DNA of 64,000 bases from Nonomuraea glycinis (GTDB taxonomy: Bacteria; Actinomycetota; Actinomycetes; Streptosporangiales; Streptosporangiaceae): the NCBI RefSeq assembly GCF_014646515.1, contig NZ_BMNK01000007.1, forward strand, positions 250,398 through 314,397. Reading direction: 5' to 3'. The position numbers and the translations under genes were made by a program. Positions 60,066 through 64,000 of this stretch are shown in pieces. Under the pieces are notes generated by a model. It did no database searches. It was not told the origin of the DNA and worked only from the letters and a program-made list of their open reading frames with translations. Position 1 is the stretch's first letter, and every line of letters begins with the position of its first letter.

Positions 60066-60854
60066 ATGTCCGATGCCGACTTCACCCCCCACCGCATCAC
60101 CTACCGGTCGCCCACGCTCGGCCGCACGCAGATCCGGGACTGGGCGAGAGAGAATGGCCACTTGGTCAGTGAGCGTGGCCGGATGGCTCCAGACATCACC
60201 GAGGCCTTCTTCGCCGCCCATCCCGAGATCCTTGAGCAGGCGAGCACGTTCGAGATGGTCCGCGCCACCGCGAGAACCCCCGGCGCCTCGCCGGAAGATT
60301 ACGGGTGGGAAGAAGGCAGCAGGCTCGGCGACATCTACACCATCGTCTTCGTCCGCGGGCTCGACGAGCATGAGGTGCTTCGCCGGATGGGGGCCACGAA
60401 CGAGGACATCCGGCTCATCACGGACGAGGACTACTCCCAGCCGGAAGGGCCGGCGATCATCACCGTCAGGAGGATCGAGGGCTGGACGATCGCCATCGAG
60501 GACTGCGGCTGGCGCGGCCTGCAACAGGAGGTGTGGGGCGCCCTGTCGCACAACGGCGGAGAGGTCGTGGCGGTGCACCGGCATGACTACGCCCAGCACC
60601 AGATCACCTACGCCGTCGACGGCCGGCTCATCACCGTCATCAATCCAGGGTTCCCCATGGACAGACACGGCGTGGATCCCGACCGGCTCGATCGTCACCT
60701 CCGGGAGCTGGGCATCGATCCGGCCGCCGGCGACAGCATCGACAACCCCATCCTGGCGGCCCTGGCACTGGCCGGCCGCATCACCGGCATCCTGGTGAGC
60801 CCGCAACACCTTCGCCGCCCTATTCTCGGCGCCGCCATCCCCGGCGCCTACTGA
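60066..60854 (+). CDS. Lsr2-type DNA-binding domain fused to a DUF6461-like domain
   Basis: 262 residues. Residues about 20-52 (TQIRDWARENGHLVSERGRM and then APDITEAFFAAHPE) match the C-terminal AT-hook-like DNA-binding domain of Lsr2 (IREWAxxxGxxVSxRGRIPxxVxxAY). From about 75 the protein resembles the DUF6461 family common in actinomycetes (VFVRGLDEHEVLRRMGA, GWTIAIEDCGWRG, INPGFPMDRHG). No Shine-Dalgarno; TAGTTT lies 6 bases before ATG, so it is probably leaderless. Function unknown; a sequence-sensing defence or silencing role is speculation. Confidence 0.65.
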   Translation: MSDADFTPHRITYRSPTLGRTQIRDWARENGHLVSERGRMAPDITEAFFAAHPEILEQASTFEMVRATARTPGASPEDYGWEEGSRLGDIYTIVFVRGLDEHEVLRRMGATNEDIRLITDEDYSQPEGPAIITVRRIEGWTIAIEDCGWRGLQQEVWGALSHNGGEVVAVHRHDYAQHQITYAVDGRLITVINPGFPMDRHGVDPDRLDRHLRELGIDPAAGDSIDNPILAALALAGRITGILVSPQHLRRPILGAAIPGAY

Positions 60855-60860
60855 TCCGCT

Positions 60861-61145
60861 TTGACCACTCTCAACGATGACCTGGACGTGCTCAGGGTCT
60901 TGATCAGCCGGTTTCGGATGAGGCTCTTCAGCCTCCTCTTCCGGGTCGGTCCGGTCACCGTGAGCGAGCTCGCCAGGAGGATGGAAGCCGATCCCGGCCA
61001 GGTGAGCTATCACCTGCGGCAACTGCAGAAACATGGCTTGATCGAGGACGTGCCGGAGCTCGCCCGGGACAGCCGGGAACGCCGGGTGCGGTCGGCTATC
61101 GCGGTCACTCTCCGCCGCCTCGCCGACCATCTCGAACCCGCCTGA
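60861..61145 (+). CDS. Small winged-HTH (ArsR-like) regulator
   Basis: 94 residues, TTG start 6 bases after the preceding stop, so presumably coupled to it. The winged HTH is RMRLFSLLFRVGPVTVSELARRMEADPGQVSYHLRQLQKHGLIEDVPE, with a wing containing RDSRERRVRSA. ArsR/MarR-like fold without metal-binding Cys. May regulate its own operon with the Lsr2-DUF6461 protein. Confidence 0.75.
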   Translation: MTTLNDDLDVLRVLISRFRMRLFSLLFRVGPVTVSELARRMEADPGQVSYHLRQLQKHGLIEDVPELARDSRERRVRSAIAVTLRRLADHLEPA

Positions 61146-61180
61146 CAGTCCGTACGGATCTCCAGAGCGCGATCCTGGGG

Positions 61181-61840
61181 TCAGGCCCGGGTTCCCGCTC
61201 CCCAGTAGAACGGCCCGGAGGTTGAGTGAATCTTGATGCGCCAGCCGAGCTGCTCGAGTCGTTGTTCGAGGTCCGGCGGGCGGTGCGGGACTTTGACGAT
61301 CCGGTAGGCGGTCCCGTCCAGGAGCCGGCGTTGTATGGTCGCGGATTGCTCGCCCTCGATGAGTTCGTCGGGGGTGCGGTAGTCGTCATCGACGAAGAAC
61401 ACCCGCCCCTCCGGCTTCAGGCAGTCGGCCACCAGCGACCAGAAGGACGCGAAGCGTTCGGCCGGAACGTGCGACAGCCAGAACCCGAAGAAGACGACGT
61501 CATAGCGACGGTCCGGCTGCCAGCCGAACAGGTCGGCCGACACGAAGCGCACCCGCTCGTCCTCGCCCACGCGCGCCGAGGCGATGGCGAGCATCTCTGG
61601 AGACGCGTCCACGGCCTTGACCTCGGTGGCGTGCTGGAGCAGTTGGGCGGTCCAGCTGCCTGGGCCGCAGGCGAGTTCGAGCACGCTGCCGGCCGGCCGG
61701 AACGCGTCGAGCGCCGCCGACAGCTCTGAGACTCCGGGAAAGGGCAGAGCGTGGCGCTCGTATTCTGCGGCGATCGCCCGGTAGTAGACGACCTGCTCGT
61801 CGAGTAGCTCTTGCAGGTTCCCGCCATCAGCCGAGGTCAT
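61181..61840 (-). CDS. Class I SAM-dependent methyltransferase
   Basis: 219 residues. Motif I is VLELACGPGSWTAQLL near residue 52, motif II VDASPEML, post-I SADLFGW and motif III LKPEGRVFFVDD; the pattern is the Methyltransf_25/12 type acting on small molecules. DVVFFGFWLSHVP is the motif II-III linker. Single gene, convergent with the wHTH gene. Substrate not deducible. Confidence 0.85.
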   Translation of the reverse strand: MTSADGGNLQELLDEQVVYYRAIAAEYERHALPFPGVSELSAALDAFRPAGSVLELACGPGSWTAQLLQHATEVKAVDASPEMLAIASARVGEDERVRFVSADLFGWQPDRRYDVVFFGFWLSHVPAERFASFWSLVADCLKPEGRVFFVDDDYRTPDELIEGEQSATIQRRLLDGTAYRIVKVPHRPPDLEQRLEQLGWRIKIHSTSGPFYWGAGTRA

Positions 61841-62073
61841 GGATCGACTATCACCAGATCATCCGGCGGGTTGCAATACCGACAAGGCCGACGCCTTAGA
61901 AGCCTGAGGCGGGAATCCTTGCCGCGAAGAGCCTGCCCATCCTCCCTGTCATCTGGTGCCGTCACGTGAGCCCCACGGGTCCGAAGAGTGCGCAATGGCA
62001 ACAAATTGATCATCCTCCGGTAATCGTCGGGACGGAGACTGGCCGCGCAGCGCAGTCCATGGAGGTGATCATC

Positions 62074-62475
62074 TTGGAGCACGACCATACGAGCATGGAG
62101 GCGGCCGGCCAGGCGATCCACACCGAGGGAGGGGAGTTCCGGCAGAGCGCGGACCGGCTCGGCACGCAGCTGGCGCGGTTCATCCCCTACTTCGGCAACC
62201 CGTCCAGCGACGAGGCGGCGCGCATCTTCCGCCTGGGCGAGGAGGGGCATCCCGGCTTCGACTCCGCCTACGAGGATCTGAGCGAGGCCCTGACCAGCCT
62301 GAGCGAGGCGTACAAGGCCGTCGGCACCGCGGTGGTGTCGATGAGCAAGAACACCAAGGCGGGCGACCTGGCCAGCATGATCGACCAGAACGCCTTCATC
62401 CAGGAGCTCTTCAAGTTCGCCGAGCGCGAGAACGACGGCATCAGCGTGCCGAGCACTCCCGTCGAGCGAGCCTGA
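62074..62475 (+). CDS. WXG100-like helical protein (type VII secretion related)
   Basis: 133 residues. The start is TTG 62074, decided by the strong Shine-Dalgarno GGAGGTGA ending 5 bases before it; the upstream ATG 62059 would place that site inside the gene. Two long amphipathic helices joined by a turn (PYFGNPSSDEAARIFRLG) give an ESAT-6-like hairpin, with FG in place of WXG. No signal peptide. It precedes the WXG-like membrane protein by 10 bases. Confidence 0.6.
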   Translation: MEHDHTSMEAAGQAIHTEGGEFRQSADRLGTQLARFIPYFGNPSSDEAARIFRLGEEGHPGFDSAYEDLSEALTSLSEAYKAVGTAVVSMSKNTKAGDLASMIDQNAFIQELFKFAERENDGISVPSTPVERA

Positions 62476-62485
62476 GGAGGCGGAC

Positions 62486-63439
62486 ATGCCCATCGGGGTC
62501 GCGGCCAAGGTCGCCCTGGGCGGGATGGCCGGTGCCGGCGCGGCCGGGATCCTGGCGCCCGAGTTCCTGTTCGGCGTCTCGTACCTGGAAGGAGACCCGG
62601 ACAAGATCCGCGAGGCGGCCGACGTCCTGGACGACATCGCCGACGCCATCGACACCCACTTCCACGAGGCGAACACGGCCGCCGTGGTCGTCTGGACGAA
62701 AAGCTCCGGCCCGGCGGTCGACGCGTTCAAGAAGTTCTGGACCAAGCGGTACGGTCCGGCCGTCCTCGCGGTCTCGCTCAAGCACCGCAGGGCGGCCGCC
62801 GCCTGCCGCGCCTACGCCGACGTCATCGAGAAGGTCAATCACGCGCTGCGGGTGCTGTGCTGGATCATGACGGTGGACATGATGTTCACCATCGGGTATC
62901 AGGTGCTCACCTGGAAGCTGCTGCAGGCCATCATGAAGCGGCAGGTGCTGCTGCTCAAGTTCACCGCGCGCCGCTACGTCACGATGCTGCTGCCCCTGCT
63001 GGCCTACTACATCGCCGACAGCACCGCGTACGCCGGCGGCCAGGTGCTGCTGCCGCTCGGGCTGAACCTCGCGGGCGGCATCAAGACCGACCTGGCCGGC
63101 AACGACGTGCGCTCGGCGGGCCACAACCTGACGGTGTTCCGTGAGCACTTCGTCGCCAACATGGTCTTCGACGGGGTGGCCGACGGTGGCGTGGCGCTCG
63201 CGTCCAAGGTGCCGGGCCTGCGCACGGTCGCCACCAACGTCAAGCTGGGGAAGAGCGTGACACTGAACACCGGCAACTTCGTCCCCCGGATGGCGGCCTC
63301 GACCGCGTACTCGATGAGCCTGGACGCACAGCACGGCGACAACCCGCTCCCTGGCACCGAGCACGGGCTGACCGAGGAGGAGATGTACCAGAAGTTCATC
63401 ATCCACGGCACCCGCAGCCTCATCCCCCGGATCTTCTGA
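62486..63439 (+). CDS. WXG100-like protein with membrane helices
   Basis: 317 residues. An N-terminal ESX-like region (YLEGDPDKIREAADVLDDIADAID, then WTKSSGPAVDAFKKFW about residues 70-86) resembles the helical hairpin of large WXG100 polymorphic proteins. Hydrophobic helices follow at about 120-140 (ALRVLCWIMTVDMMFTIGYQ) and 160-180 (VTMLLPLLAYYIADSTAYAG). The C-terminus has no recognisable toxin motif. It follows the preceding WXG-like gene by 10 bases and is convergent with a YbaB gene. Possible type VII substrate. Confidence 0.65.
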   Translation: MPIGVAAKVALGGMAGAGAAGILAPEFLFGVSYLEGDPDKIREAADVLDDIADAIDTHFHEANTAAVVVWTKSSGPAVDAFKKFWTKRYGPAVLAVSLKHRRAAAACRAYADVIEKVNHALRVLCWIMTVDMMFTIGYQVLTWKLLQAIMKRQVLLLKFTARRYVTMLLPLLAYYIADSTAYAGGQVLLPLGLNLAGGIKTDLAGNDVRSAGHNLTVFREHFVANMVFDGVADGGVALASKVPGLRTVATNVKLGKSVTLNTGNFVPRMAASTAYSMSLDAQHGDNPLPGTEHGLTEEEMYQKFIIHGTRSLIPRIF

Positions 63440-63450
63440 CGGGGGCGCCC

Positions 63451-63774
63451 CTACCGGCTGTCCGTCTCCAGATAGGGCCGGGTCAGCTCCATGGTCCGGC
63501 GGGCCGCGTCCTCGGTCGCCCGCCGCGACAGCTCCACGATCGTCTCGGCCAGTTCCTGCGAGCCCAGCCGCATCGCGCGGGGATCGATGCGCAGGCCCAG
63601 CAGTTGCCCCGAGGCCGACACCCGCACCCTGATCTTGTCATCGGCACCGGCCGCCTGGCCGACGACGTCCCCGATCTCGGCCATGACGCCGGCGAACTCC
63701 TGGGAATTCGCCTGGAACTCCGTCATGAGCCGGTCGAGTTCGGGGTCGCCGGTACGTCGTTCGCGTTCAGCCAT
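63451..63774 (-). CDS. YbaB/EbfC family nucleoid-associated protein
   Basis: 107 residues. The N-terminal helix RRTGDPELDRLMTEFQANSQEF and the short beta-rich core VRVSASGQLLGLRIDPRAM followed by LAETIVELSRRATEDA match the YbaB/EbfC DNA-binding fold. Copies of this family sit beside WXG100 genes in actinomycete type VII regions, as here. The true role may be regulatory or as a secretion-linked adaptor. Confidence 0.8.
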   Translation of the reverse strand: MAERERRTGDPELDRLMTEFQANSQEFAGVMAEIGDVVGQAAGADDKIRVRVSASGQLLGLRIDPRAMRLGSQELAETIVELSRRATEDAARRTMELTRPYLETDSR

Positions 63775-63907
63775 GCTGCATTGTCTACCGGATAGTCACA
63801 TACCTGACAATAGGTAAATTTCGTGACATATCGGGTGTGAGGTCGGACATTAAGCCCATTTCCCCTTCAATGGCGTTTTCCAGGGAGGCCGCGTTGGCAA
63901 GCGCGCC

Positions 63908-64000
63908 GTTCACGCCTCGGTCACGTCGACGTCCTCGCTCTTGACGAACATGACGCGGTGGCCGAACTGGATCTGGTGGTACTGCTGAGTGCCGCGGACC
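63908..64000 (-). CDS. 3' end of a gene, 5' part outside the window
   Basis: A minus-strand frame enters at 64000 and stops at 63908. It encodes VRGTQQYHQIQFGHRVMFVKS followed by EDVDVTEA, the kind of terminal SH3-like segment (Q-x-F-N/G-HRVxFVKxxDVDV) seen in actinomycete muralytic amidases and GH25-type enzymes. The catalytic part is not visible, so the function is only suggested. The 133 bases between it and the YbaB start hold a short inverted repeat TACCT/AGGTA near 63797-63813. Confidence 0.6.

Overview
The window is high-GC, gene-dense actinomycete DNA. It has frequent GTG/TTG starts, many ATGA/GTGA overlaps, several apparently leaderless starts, and actinobacterial hallmarks: a CGNR regulator, a SCO6745-type protein, a BldB-era SapB/AmfS-like lanthipeptide locus, a c-di-AMP (ydaO) riboswitch before a muralytic enzyme, and an Lsr2-type DNA-binding domain. 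The gene content fits a filamentous Streptosporangiales-type genome such as Nonomuraea; that placement is inference. No rRNA, tRNA, CRISPR, phage or insertion sequence was seen.

Layout. 1-5.5 kb: partial glycerophosphodiesterase, two RNA methyltransferases, a MoxR/DUF58/VWA operon, and a divergent membrane protein with a degenerate kinase-like N-lobe. 5.5-10.8 kb: DUF2268 metallopeptidase, a two-component pair, a tandem clpP pair, and an F420-type LLM oxidoreductase behind two palindromes. 11-13.8 kb: a DrrAB-type exporter whose divergent TetR regulator has lost its DNA-binding domain. 13.9-21.3 kb: TSUP and MFS transporters and many small regulators (DeoR, WYL, ArsR, CGNR), several with palindromes at their promoters. 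21.4-25.3 kb: site-2 protease, lytic transglycosylase lipoprotein, secreted M19-type dipeptidase.

25.3-31.3 kb holds the most unusual locus. It is a four-gene, translationally coupled operon built like a CUT1 sugar importer, but the ATPase subunit has lost Walker A, signature and switch motifs, the two permeases are fused with a degraded second EAA loop, and the last gene is a membrane-anchored NB-ARC/TPR protein whose P-loop lysine is also replaced. It is divergent from a secreted PL11 rhamnogalacturonan lyase. I read it as a repurposed importer, possibly a glycan sensor.

34.2-39.8 kb: oligopeptide ABC importer ending in a strong terminator. 41.8-52.0 kb: class III lanthipeptide cluster (histidine kinase, LanKC, a 43-residue SapB-like precursor with two labionin motifs, two half-ABC exporters, prolyl oligopeptidase, LuxR-type regulator). 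The precursor was identified by translating between LanKC and the first exporter gene. 52.2-55.4 kb: snapalysin-like protease, then iron-box-controlled hydroxamate siderophore genes (formyltransferase, N-monooxygenase, MbtH) with no NRPS in view. 55.6-56.6 kb: ydaO riboswitch and GH25 muramidase. 56.7-61.8 kb: TetR/ferredoxin/P450 operon, SDR, Lsr2-DUF6461 fusion, small regulators, methyltransferase. 62-64 kb: WXG100-like proteins, a YbaB protein and the 3' end of another gene.
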